Shown here: piece by piece, positions 1 to 5,650 of the stretch
How positions within the stretch are numbered: position 1 is the first letter of the stretch
Layout: the number at the start of each line of letters is the position of its first letter
Source: Candidatus Omnitrophota bacterium
GTDB lineage: Bacteria; Omnitrophota; Gorgyraeia; Pluralincolimonadales; Pluralincolimonadaceae
Length of the DNA: 6,211 nt
Assembly (NCBI GenBank): GCA_020061685.1
Contig: JAGUXU010000192.1
Span: 1 to 6,211, forward strand
Direction of reading: 5' to 3'
The notes under the pieces: model-generated
What the model saw: only the letters and a program-made list of their open reading frames with translations
What the model was told of the DNA's origin: nothing
Databases searched by the model: none
Made by a program: the position numbers and the translations under genes

Positions 1-3
1 TAT

Positions 4-78
4 GGCGGCATAGCCAAGTGGCAAGGCAGCGGTCTGCAAAACCGCTATTCATCGGTTCGAATCCGATTGCCGCCTCCA
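4..78 (+). tRNA. tRNA-Cys (anticodon GCA)
   Basis: Carries cysteine to UGC/UGU codons. The full cloverleaf can be folded by eye. The acceptor stem GGCGGCA (4-10) pairs with TGCCGCC (68-74), followed by discriminator T75, the usual base for cysteine tRNAs, and an encoded CCA (76-78). The D-stem is GCC/GGC (13-15/25-27). The anticodon stem GCGGT/ACCGC (29-33/41-45) encloses loop CTGCAAA with anticodon GCA at 36-38. The T-arm ATCGG-TTCGAAT-CCGAT (51-67) is canonical. It is probably co-transcribed with the tRNA-Leu gene 15 nt downstream; no promoter is visible because only 3 nt of upstream sequence is present. Confidence 0.97.
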
Positions 79-93
79 TAAAGCGATAAAAAT

Positions 94-180
94 GCCGGGA
101 TGGCGGAATTGGCAGACGCACGGGACTTAAAATCCCGCGACCGTAAGGTTATGAGGGTCCGACCCCCTCTCCCGGCACCA
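94..180 (+). tRNA. tRNA-Leu (anticodon UAA)
   Basis: Reads UUA (and by wobble UUG) leucine codons. The acceptor GCCGGGA (94-100) pairs with TCCCGGC (170-176), followed by discriminator A177 and encoded CCA (178-180). The D-arm has stem GCG/CGC (103-105/117-119) and invariant GG at 111-112. The anticodon stem CGGGA/TCCCG (121-125/133-137) encloses loop CTTAAAA with TAA at 128-130. The long class II variable arm contains an ACC-GTAA-GGT hairpin (140-149), as expected for leucine. The T-stem GAGGG/CCCTC is perfect (153-157/165-169), but the loop is TCCGACC, so position 55, almost always U (pseudouridine), is C. All stems are otherwise intact, so the gene is probably functional. Confidence 0.96.
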
Positions 181-213
181 TAAATCTTCCTCTTAAAAAG
201 CAAGAAATTTTCC

Positions 214-242
214 TTGACAAGTTTTGCCTTTAGGGTTATGCT
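214..242 (+). promoter_or_regulatory. Predicted sigma70-type promoter of the cyclase-secretin-polysaccharide operon
   Basis: A perfect -35 hexamer TTGACA (214-219) is followed, after a 17-bp spacer, by TATGCT (237-242), which matches four of six bases of the -10 consensus including the first T and last T. The predicted transcription start is near 248-250, giving a leader of about 70 nt before the ATG at 320. An alternative -10, TATACA at 242-247, would need a 22-bp spacer and is less likely. The promoter lies just downstream of the tRNA genes and is the only strong promoter candidate seen in the intergenic region. Confidence 0.55.
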
Positions 243-252
243 ATACAAAGCG

Positions 253-268
253 TTTTATGAGAATAAAA
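253..268 (+). other. Small AU-rich leader hairpin with GAGA tetraloop
   Basis: TTTTAT (253-258) pairs with ATAAAA (263-268) around GAGA, a GNRA-type tetraloop. The stem is six A-U pairs, so it is weak. It would lie at the very 5' end of a transcript begun at the promoter at 214-242. It may protect the RNA 5' end or be chance AT-rich pairing; no function is established. Confidence 0.25.
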
Positions 269-281
269 TAGCTAAAAACCG

Positions 282-308
282 GAGCCGAAAAAAAGAGGCT
301 CTTTTTTT
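282..308 (+). terminator. Terminator-like hairpin with T-tract immediately before the first protein gene
   Basis: GAGCC (282-286) pairs with GGCTC (297-301) across a 10-nt A-rich loop, followed directly by seven T residues (302-308). An alternative, mutually exclusive fold pairs the A-run and GA at 288-296 with TCTTTTTTT at 300-308. It can end read-through from the tRNA genes, but it also lies downstream of the promoter at 214-242 and 11 nt before the ATG at 320, so it could attenuate the operon. On the opposite strand the same stem is followed by CGG and five T residues, so it may be weakly bidirectional. The stem is only five base pairs. Confidence 0.5.
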
Positions 309-319
309 ATCTAATAGAT

Positions 320-2338
320 ATGAGCACAAGAAAAGTAGTCATAATCGAAAGTAACCCCACTGTAGCCGAAGATATCGCTAACATCTTGGTACAGAAGGAG
401 TATAATGTCTGCTATGCCAAGAACGGTTTAGACGGCATAGAGCTCATCTGTAAGGAAGACCCCGACCTTATTGTCCTAAACCCCGCCGTTACCGATATTA
501 CCGGTTCCTGTGTCTATAAATTGGTAAAAGACAATCCGAAATACTCCGATACCCCCATCCTGATATTCATTGAGAACGAGAGGGATATGTTCAGGTTCTG
601 GGGAATGAAGCCGCAGATAGAGCAAAACCGCGTGAAATTCACCACCAAAGCCGACCTCGCCGAGAATATAGAAAAGACGATAAAGTTGATAGAGAGCCGC
701 GGCGTGTTAAGTAAATTCCAGCTCCAAAGCGACCAGTTCAAGGAAGTACTGGGAAAGATAGTAGAGATATACCAGTCCGGCAAGAGCCTCGCCTCGGATC
801 ACGCCAAAGAGGCGCTGCGCGAACTCCTGGATAAAGTCACGACTATGCTTAATTCCGAAGTGGGCTCCCTGATGCTGCTCGACGAGGGGCCGCAGGAACT
901 TGTCATCAAGGCCTCGAAGGGCTTAAGCGACGACGTCGTCGGTAAAACGCGCATAAAAGTAGGCAGGGGCATCTCGGGCTGGGTCGCGAGAGCCGGCAAT
1001 CCCCTCCTGATACGCGATATCGAGCGCGACGAGAGGTTCTCGAGGGAGAATAACGGGCGGTATTACACCTCTTCGCTGTTAAGCGCGCCCATACGCATAA
1101 AGGAAAAGGTCGTCGGCGTAATAAACATCAACAACAAAAGCAGCAGGGAACCTTTCACCGATTATGACCTGTCAATACTCACGATTTTAACCAATGAGAT
1201 ATCAATAGCGATAGAATCTTCCGACTGGCAGAGGCGGCTTGAGGAAGCCAACGCCCGGATAGACAGTTTAAAGAGCAGCAAGCGGATTTTGGCGGACGTG
1301 GCGCGTTCGCTTGACGATGAATTATATGAGTTGACAATCTCACAGGAAGTTAGTAATATAATATATTCAAGATTAGACTATAAAGAGATAATAGACGCGA
1401 TCCTTGAAATAATAGAGCGCTCCATCGATTGTCACATGTGCGGGCTGTTGTTTGTCGACGAGGCAAGGAGAACCGAGATAATAGTCGAGATAAAATATCC
1501 GACGGCGCAACAGGAGATAGACGCCTTCAAATTGAAGATGGTGGAGACGTTTAACAGGTTAACAGGGGAGAAACTGTTGCCGGAACAAGTCACGATAAGC
1601 CAGTCAGACGGGCACGAGCCGAACATAGACAATACCGTCGCCGAGACGAGGAACATCTTGAGTTCCTATCAGGCGAACCTTCTGATGACCAGCGATAGGC
1701 CCATCGGGATGCTGGCCGTCACAAATTCTTTCCCGAACGCGTTTACCAACGAAGATTTAAGGGTATTTTCCATCATCGCGCGTCATTCAAGCATAGCGAT
1801 AAATAACACCCTGCTCCACAAGAAGATAAAGGAATTATCCATCACCGACGGGCTGACAGGGCTTTATGTTTATAGATATTTCAATGATATGCTCGATAAA
1901 GAGCTATTAAGGTCGGCGCGCTATCAGCAGCCGTTCAGTCTGATAATGCTCGACCTCGACGGATTTAAGGAAGTAAACGATACCTTCGGGCACCTTCAGG
2001 GCGACGCTGTTTTAAGGGAAGTCGCCTTGATATTGAAGAGGGTCTGCCGCGAGGTGGATATAGTCGCCAGATACGGCGGCGAAGAGTTCGCGGTAATTTT
2101 ACCCGCGACCGATATGGAAGGCGCGTATATCCTCGCGGACAGGATCAGGATGGTAATAAAAAACTACGCTTTCGGGACAAAAGATAATATAATAAGCCTG
2201 ACGGCCAGTCTTGGAGTGGCCAGTTATCCGGAAAGCGGTGCGACGAAGATAGACCTTGTTAAACAAGTAGACAGGGCATTATACAAAGTAAAGGCGGACG
2301 GCAGGAACGGCGTAAGCCGCGCCCTAAAGGAGACCTAA
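320..2338 (+). CDS. Receiver-like/GAF/GAF/GGDEF diguanylate cyclase
   Basis: Predicted cytoplasmic enzyme making cyclic di-GMP from two GTP. Residues 1-128 have a CheY-like receiver fold, residues 155-300 and about 345-500 are two GAF sensor domains joined by a helical linker, and 505-670 is a GGDEF domain. The GGDEF domain looks active: metal-binding D545 in MLDLDGFK, the NDTFGH motif, and signature GGEEF at 586-590. An inhibitory RxxD site (R577-D580) sits five residues upstream of GGEEF, so product inhibition is expected. The receiver is degenerate: the acidic pair is E10/S11 and the phosphoacceptor position is N54 (VLNPAV), so aspartyl phosphorylation is unlikely. K110 appears to match the conserved receiver lysine. 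No signal peptide or membrane helix is seen. The ATG at 320 is the only usable start (in-frame stop at 269-271, no other start codon between), yet no Shine-Dalgarno precedes it. The next gene begins 2 nt after the stop. Confidence 0.93.
   Translation: MSTRKVVIIESNPTVAEDIANILVQKEYNVCYAKNGLDGIELICKEDPDLIVLNPAVTDITGSCVYKLVKDNPKYSDTPILIFIENERDMFRFWGMKPQIEQNRVKFTTKADLAENIEKTIKLIESRGVLSKFQLQSDQFKEVLGKIVEIYQSGKSLASDHAKEALRELLDKVTTMLNSEVGSLMLLDEGPQELVIKASKGLSDDVVGKTRIKVGRGISGWVARAGNPLLIRDIERDERFSRENNGRYYTSSLLSAPIRIKEKVVGVININNKSSREPFTDYDLSILTILTNEISIAIESSDWQRRLEEANARIDSLKSSKRILADVARSLDDELYELTISQEVSNIIYSRLDYKEIIDAILEIIERSIDCHMCGLLFVDEARRTEIIVEIKYPTAQQEIDAFKLKMVETFNRLTGEKLLPEQVTISQSDGHEPNIDNTVAETRNILSSYQANLLMTSDRPIGMLAVTNSFPNAFTNEDLRVFSIIARHSSIAINNTLLHKKIKELSITDGLTGLYVYRYFNDMLDKELLRSARYQQPFSLIMLDLDGFKEVNDTFGHLQGDAVLREVALILKRVCREVDIVARYGGEEFAVILPATDMEGAYILADRIRMVIKNYAFGTKDNIISLTASLGVASYPESGATKIDLVKQVDRALYKVKADGRNGVSRALKET
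1331..1362 (+). promoter_or_regulatory. Possible promoter inside the cyclase gene
   Basis: A perfect TTGACA (1331-1336) is followed by TAATAT after 17 bp (1354-1359), and an overlapping perfect TATAAT lies at 1357-1362 after a 20-bp spacer. It falls in a noticeably AT-rich patch encoding the start of the second GAF domain. A transcript from here could feed the downstream secretin and polysaccharide genes independently of the upstream promoter. No convincing internal start with a ribosome site follows, and chance in AT-rich coding DNA is a real alternative. Confidence 0.2.
2326..2332 (+). promoter_or_regulatory. Strong Shine-Dalgarno of the secretin gene
   Basis: AAAGGAG lies inside the end of the cyclase gene, 8 nt before the ATG at 2341. 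It fixes the secretin start and contrasts with the absence of such a site before the cyclase gene. Confidence 0.8.
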
Positions 2339-2340
2339 AA

Positions 2341-3969
2341 ATGAAATTTAAATGGCAACTATTGTTTGGCGCGATTTTTATGCTCTCGCTTCTTGTATTT
2401 GCTCTTCCTTGTTTTGCCCAAGAGAACCTCGCGGATAAGACCATCACGCTTGACGTCGAGAATATGAGTATCGAGATGGTCCTGAAGATGATCGCCGCGC
2501 AGAGCGGCCTTAATGTCGTCATAAGCAAGAGCGTCGTCGGCGAGATTACCGTCAAACTGGATAAGGTAAACATCTATCAGGCATTGGATTCCGTATTAAA
2601 GACGAATAATTATGTTTTTTCCATAGAGAACGACATAATAAGCGTCTATTCATATCAGGATTCCCAGCAGCAGGAACGGTTCACCAACCTGCAGACGAAG
2701 GTATTCACTTTGGCGTATACGAATGTCGCCGATCTTAAACGTATCCTTTTGTCAATGAAGTCGCCACGTGGAAAAATCGAGATAAACGAGAAGAACAATC
2801 AGGCCATCATAACCGATACGCCCGTCAAGATAAGAGAAATAGGGGAAGCGCTTCAGGAACTTGATCAGGAAACACAGGTAAAGAGCTATAAACTGCTTTA
2901 TTCTAAGGCGAAGGATGTAGAGGCAAAACTCCTGCAGATAGTCCCGAAAGAGAAGGGCGACATCTACGTTGACGAGAGGACTAACAGCGTCGTCGTCAGG
3001 GCGACACCCATTATCCTGAAGAATATAGACAATTTTATAGAGGGGTGGGACTCGCAGCACAAGCAGGTCCTGATAGAGGCGATGATAATGGAAGTCACTT
3101 TGGATGAAACCACAAAGCTCGGCATATCGTGGGAACAGAAGCATGATAATACCACCGAGGCCCATTCCGAACATCCGAAATTCGTGGATAATGCCGTAAA
3201 ATTCGCCGTTAATTTAGCGGCCGCAGGGCCGGGAGGCATATTCAAAGTCGGCAGTTTAACCGCCGATGAATACGCGGTAACTCTTGAGGCGTTAAAGGCG
3301 AATTCAAATACCCAGGTCCTCTCAAGCCCCCGAGTGGTGGTCATAGACAGAGAGACCGCGAACATCTTAGTAGGCAGCAGCGAGCCCTATTCGGTAGCCA
3401 CCACAGATCCCGTCACCCATCTTATCGTTCAGGATGTCAGGTATGTGGATGTCGGCGTTAAGTTGGACGTTACGCCCGAGATCGGCGAGGACAAGTTTGT
3501 CACGATGAAGATACATCCCGAGGTCAGCACCGCGAGAAGAGTCGCCGAGGTAGATAATGTCGTCGCGAAAGACACCACGCAGGCAGATACGACGATGATG
3601 GTAAAAGACGGCGAGACGATAGTCTTAGGCGGGCTCATCAAGAATACAAAGATTCAGACGATCAATAAAGTCCCTATTTTAGGTGATATTCCCATACTTG
3701 GCTTGGCGTTTAAGAACAAGTCCTATCAGGACGTAAAGAAGGAGATATTAGTTTTTATAACACCTCATATCCTGACTAACGATAATCGCCAGACGGTCTC
3801 AAGGCAGGACTATAAGTCAAGCATAGACCGCCTCGGCAGGGGCGATGATTACGTCGAGAAGAAGATAGAGACATCCGGCGGTGTTGAGATATTGCCGCCT
3901 TACAAGGAAAAAAAGGCCGAAGCGATGGCAAAAGAGGTAGGACGATTACTGGATCTGAAAGAAGATTAA
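2341..3969 (+). CDS. Outer-membrane secretin with STN domain (GspD/PilQ-like)
   Basis: Predicted to form a multimeric outer-membrane channel. Residues 1-26 are a signal peptide with probable SPase I cleavage after CFA (26/27). Residues 33-105 form an STN domain (secretin and TonB N-terminal short domain), then two N1-type ring modules at about 119-175 and 181-236, each ending in the usual I-x-x-I/L helix after a strand of NQAIITDT or TNSVVVRA type. The secretin barrel domain spans about 242-478, including VLIEAMIMEV, NTQVLSSPRVVVID, the signature VKDGETIVLGGLI and KVPILGDIPILGLAF, ending in LVFITPHIL. Residues 479-542 are a charged tail that could be a pilotin-binding region. At 542 aa it is shorter than most GspD or PilQ proteins. 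No inner-membrane partner of type II secretion or type IV pili is visible; instead it lies 2 nt after a diguanylate cyclase and 3 nt before a Wzz-type gene, suggesting a role in exopolysaccharide export. Family assignment is secure; the substrate is inferred. Confidence 0.93.
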   Translation: MKFKWQLLFGAIFMLSLLVFALPCFAQENLADKTITLDVENMSIEMVLKMIAAQSGLNVVISKSVVGEITVKLDKVNIYQALDSVLKTNNYVFSIENDIISVYSYQDSQQQERFTNLQTKVFTLAYTNVADLKRILLSMKSPRGKIEINEKNNQAIITDTPVKIREIGEALQELDQETQVKSYKLLYSKAKDVEAKLLQIVPKEKGDIYVDERTNSVVVRATPIILKNIDNFIEGWDSQHKQVLIEAMIMEVTLDETTKLGISWEQKHDNTTEAHSEHPKFVDNAVKFAVNLAAAGPGGIFKVGSLTADEYAVTLEALKANSNTQVLSSPRVVVIDRETANILVGSSEPYSVATTDPVTHLIVQDVRYVDVGVKLDVTPEIGEDKFVTMKIHPEVSTARRVAEVDNVVAKDTTQADTTMMVKDGETIVLGGLIKNTKIQTINKVPILGDIPILGLAFKNKSYQDVKKEILVFITPHILTNDNRQTVSRQDYKSSIDRLGRGDDYVEKKIETSGGVEILPPYKEKKAEAMAKEVGRLLDLKED

Positions 3970-3972
3970 GAC

Positions 3973-5607
3973 ATGACTGCAACCACCGAGAATATTCAGG
4001 CATCATTAAGAGATTACCTGCAGATAATTTTTCATCGCAGGTGGTTTTTTATTTTACCCTTCGTAATAGTATTCTGCACCGCGACGATAGGTAGTTTTTT
4101 CCTTCCGAAGTATTATCAGTCATCCATATTGATGTTGGTAGAAGAAGAAAAACCGGTAAATCCGCTGCTAGTCAGGGAATTGCAACAATATGGCGTAATA
4201 CCGGGACAACAAGCGACCCTAGCCGAGCAACTTAAGACTCTGACCGAGAAGATCTTAAATTATCCGCACCTTATTAAATTAGTCAGGGATCTTAACTTAG
4301 ATAAAGGGGTAACTGACCCCGCTGCTTACGAGGGGTTGATCTATGGCATTCGAAAACGAACCGAGGTGAAACTTAAAGCTCCGGATGTATTTCAGATATC
4401 CTATGAAGACAAAGACCCCAAAATGGCAAGAGCCATAATAGGTACGTTAATTCAGATTTTCATAGATGAGAATGTTTCAAAAAAGACGGAAGAGGCGATG
4501 CTCGCGGTCAAATTCGCCGAAGAACAAGCTCAACTTTATAAAAAGAAGTTAGAAGACTCCGAGCGAGCGCTTTTTGAGTTTAAATCAAAATACCCACTTC
4601 AGCAGCCCGGAAAAGAAGTCGATTTGAATGTTTCTATGTTGATAAACTATCAGACCGCGTTAACGGGCGTTGAGATGAATTTAAAAGAGGCCGCCAATAA
4701 GATTGATCTATTAAAGAGGCAGTTAGCCGGACAGGAAGCGGTTATCATCTCTTCCGAGATGATGGATTTAAACCCCGCCGTCGCTAATTTAAACGCCAAG
4801 CTTCAGGATTTACAGTCAAGGCGGGATACTTTAATGGCTACCAATCCCGATTCTCCGGACTTGACCGATATAGAGATAGAGATAGAGGATGTCCGGGAAA
4901 GGCTCCGTCTTGAGACAGAAAAGATGGTTGATAGCGAGACCTCCCAGACGGCCCCTCTTTTTTATCAGAGATTGGAGCAAAAATTAAAGGATGCGCAGAA
5001 GGAAGAAGAGAATTTGTTAGCGAGAAAGAAAGAGCTAACAAGTTTGGTTGCGGAATACGAGGGTAAGATTGAATCGCTTCCCGAGCAGGAAAAAAATTTG
5101 GCGCATCTCACACGAGATAACGAAGTAAATGACAATATCTATAAGATGTTACGGATGAAGGTAGAAGAGAATAGATTGACTGGAGAAGAGGTCAAAGAAA
5201 AAGGCACGAAATATATGATATTGGAAAAAGCACGTCTGCCGTTAAAACCTTCAAAGCCGCAGATCTTGGTAACTAGTGTAGTAGCTTTTATATTAGGCAT
5301 GCTTTCAGGATTTGGATGCGTATTTTTATCTGAATATGGAGACCATTCATTCAGAGGCGCCGAAGACGCAAAGAGATTTCTTGATCTGCCGATATTAGGT
5401 ACAATACCCACAATACGAGATGGCGATATATTACAGGCTATGAGAAGGCGTCACAGGCGTATAGCTATTTCAATGACTATTTTCTTTGTGGTGTTATTTA
5501 TAGTCGCTGTTATAAGTTCGGAAGTTAGGCAATCCAAGATAGCGGATGAGATAATCAAGACAGCTATATCGGAAAAAGAAGCCGAAAATGGCAAGTTAAA
5601 GGAGTAA
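3973..5607 (+). CDS. Wzz/GNVR polysaccharide co-polymerase (chain-length determinant)
   Basis: Inner-membrane protein predicted to control polymer length or export together with a tyrosine kinase. Residues 10-105 are the N-terminal Wzz domain with membrane helix 1 at about 25-45 and the typical following motif PKYYQSSILMLVEEEKPV. Residues 170-385 form a long, charged, coiled-coil-rich periplasmic region. Residues 371-425 match the GNVR region before helix 2 (LTRDNEVNDNIYKMLRMKVEE, then MILEKARLPLKPSKP). Helix 2 is about 430-453, followed by LDLPILGTIPTI, then basic RRRHRR (491-496) and a third predicted helix at about 497-516, with a 28-residue hydrophilic tail. Classical Wzz proteins have two helices; a third is found in the chain-length proteins of exosortase/PEP-CTERM-linked loci (TIGR03007 type), from memory. 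The ribosome site is weak (GAAAGAAG at 3957-3964), so translation may be coupled to the secretin gene. The DNA is more AT-rich than in the two upstream genes. Confidence 0.92.
   Translation: MTATTENIQASLRDYLQIIFHRRWFFILPFVIVFCTATIGSFFLPKYYQSSILMLVEEEKPVNPLLVRELQQYGVIPGQQATLAEQLKTLTEKILNYPHLIKLVRDLNLDKGVTDPAAYEGLIYGIRKRTEVKLKAPDVFQISYEDKDPKMARAIIGTLIQIFIDENVSKKTEEAMLAVKFAEEQAQLYKKKLEDSERALFEFKSKYPLQQPGKEVDLNVSMLINYQTALTGVEMNLKEAANKIDLLKRQLAGQEAVIISSEMMDLNPAVANLNAKLQDLQSRRDTLMATNPDSPDLTDIEIEIEDVRERLRLETEKMVDSETSQTAPLFYQRLEQKLKDAQKEEENLLARKKELTSLVAEYEGKIESLPEQEKNLAHLTRDNEVNDNIYKMLRMKVEENRLTGEEVKEKGTKYMILEKARLPLKPSKPQILVTSVVAFILGMLSGFGCVFLSEYGDHSFRGAEDAKRFLDLPILGTIPTIRDGDILQAMRRRHRRIAISMTIFFVVLFIVAVISSEVRQSKIADEIIKTAISEKEAENGKLKE
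5598..5604 (+). promoter_or_regulatory. Shine-Dalgarno pointing at a 13-codon mini-ORF
   Basis: AAAGGAG sits at the end of the chain-length gene, 4 nt before the ATG at 5609 and 46 nt before the kinase ATG at 5651. It is a much better site than GGGA (5642-5645), which is 5 nt before the kinase start. The strong site may therefore drive the mini-ORF first, with the kinase translated by coupling. Confidence 0.45.
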
Positions 5608-5608
5608 T

Positions 5609-5650
5609 ATGTCATTCCTGCGAAAGCAGGAATCCAGTAATGGGAATTAA
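5609..5650 (+). CDS. Possible 13-codon mini-ORF spanning the palindromic repeat
   Basis: ATG at 5609 opens 13 codons (MSFLRKQESSNGN) and ends with TAA at 5648-5650, directly adjacent to the kinase ATG at 5651 and in the same reading frame. It has a good upstream Shine-Dalgarno. The peptide is only the translation of the repeat, so a function for it is unlikely. Its value would be as a leader that delivers ribosomes to the kinase start by termination and reinitiation, and that melts the hairpin. This is inference; it may not be translated. Confidence 0.2.
   Translation: MSFLRKQESSNGN
5611..5637. repeat. Dispersed palindromic repeat (REP-like, GTCATTCCTGCGAAAGCAGG type)
   Basis: ATTCCTGC (5614-5621) and GCAGGAAT (5626-5633) form a perfect 8-bp stem around GAAA, a GNRA tetraloop closed by C-G, flanked by GTC and CCAG. 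This matches from memory a widespread family of intergenic bacterial repeats. Read on the minus strand it gives the familiar spurious peptide WIPAFAGMT seen in many database ORFs. It occupies most of the 43-nt gap between the chain-length gene and the kinase gene. No U-tract follows on the + strand, so it is not a terminator, but the hairpin may stabilise the upstream RNA or tune kinase expression. Confidence 0.75.

Noticed and set aside
150..180. tRNA-Leu 3' end as an integration attachment site
   Set aside because: I saw no second copy of the tRNA 3' end in the window and no integrase gene.
45..248. Minus-strand ORF of 67 codons over the tRNA genes
   Set aside because: It is the antisense of tRNA-Leu and tRNA-Cys; peptides such as GRGGRTLITLRSRDFKS and GGNRIRTDE are well-known artefacts of tRNA antisense translation.
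249..319. Cyclic di-GMP riboswitch in the leader of the cyclase gene
   Set aside because: The leader is only about 70 nt, contains two simple hairpins and lacks the three-helix architecture and conserved tetraloop-receptor elements of GEMM riboswitches.
2341..2420. Secretin as a lipoprotein (Cys24 near the signal cleavage site)
   Set aside because: The residues before Cys are A-L-P, and proline at -1 does not fit a lipobox; SPase I cleavage after CFA fits better.
2752..3365. Two overlapping minus-strand ORFs of 140 and 133 codons inside the secretin gene
   Set aside because: They are shadows of a strongly supported coding sequence, have no ribosome sites I can see, and show no recognisable domain.
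4868..4885. Short tandem repeat of ATAGAG units in the chain-length gene
   Set aside because: Three copies encoding alternating Ile-Glu in a charged helical region; too short to be a meaningful repeat array.
5614..5633. Palindrome at the gene junction as an intrinsic terminator
   Set aside because: The stem is good but is followed by CCAGTAATGGG with no T-tract, and the kinase gene continues the operon.
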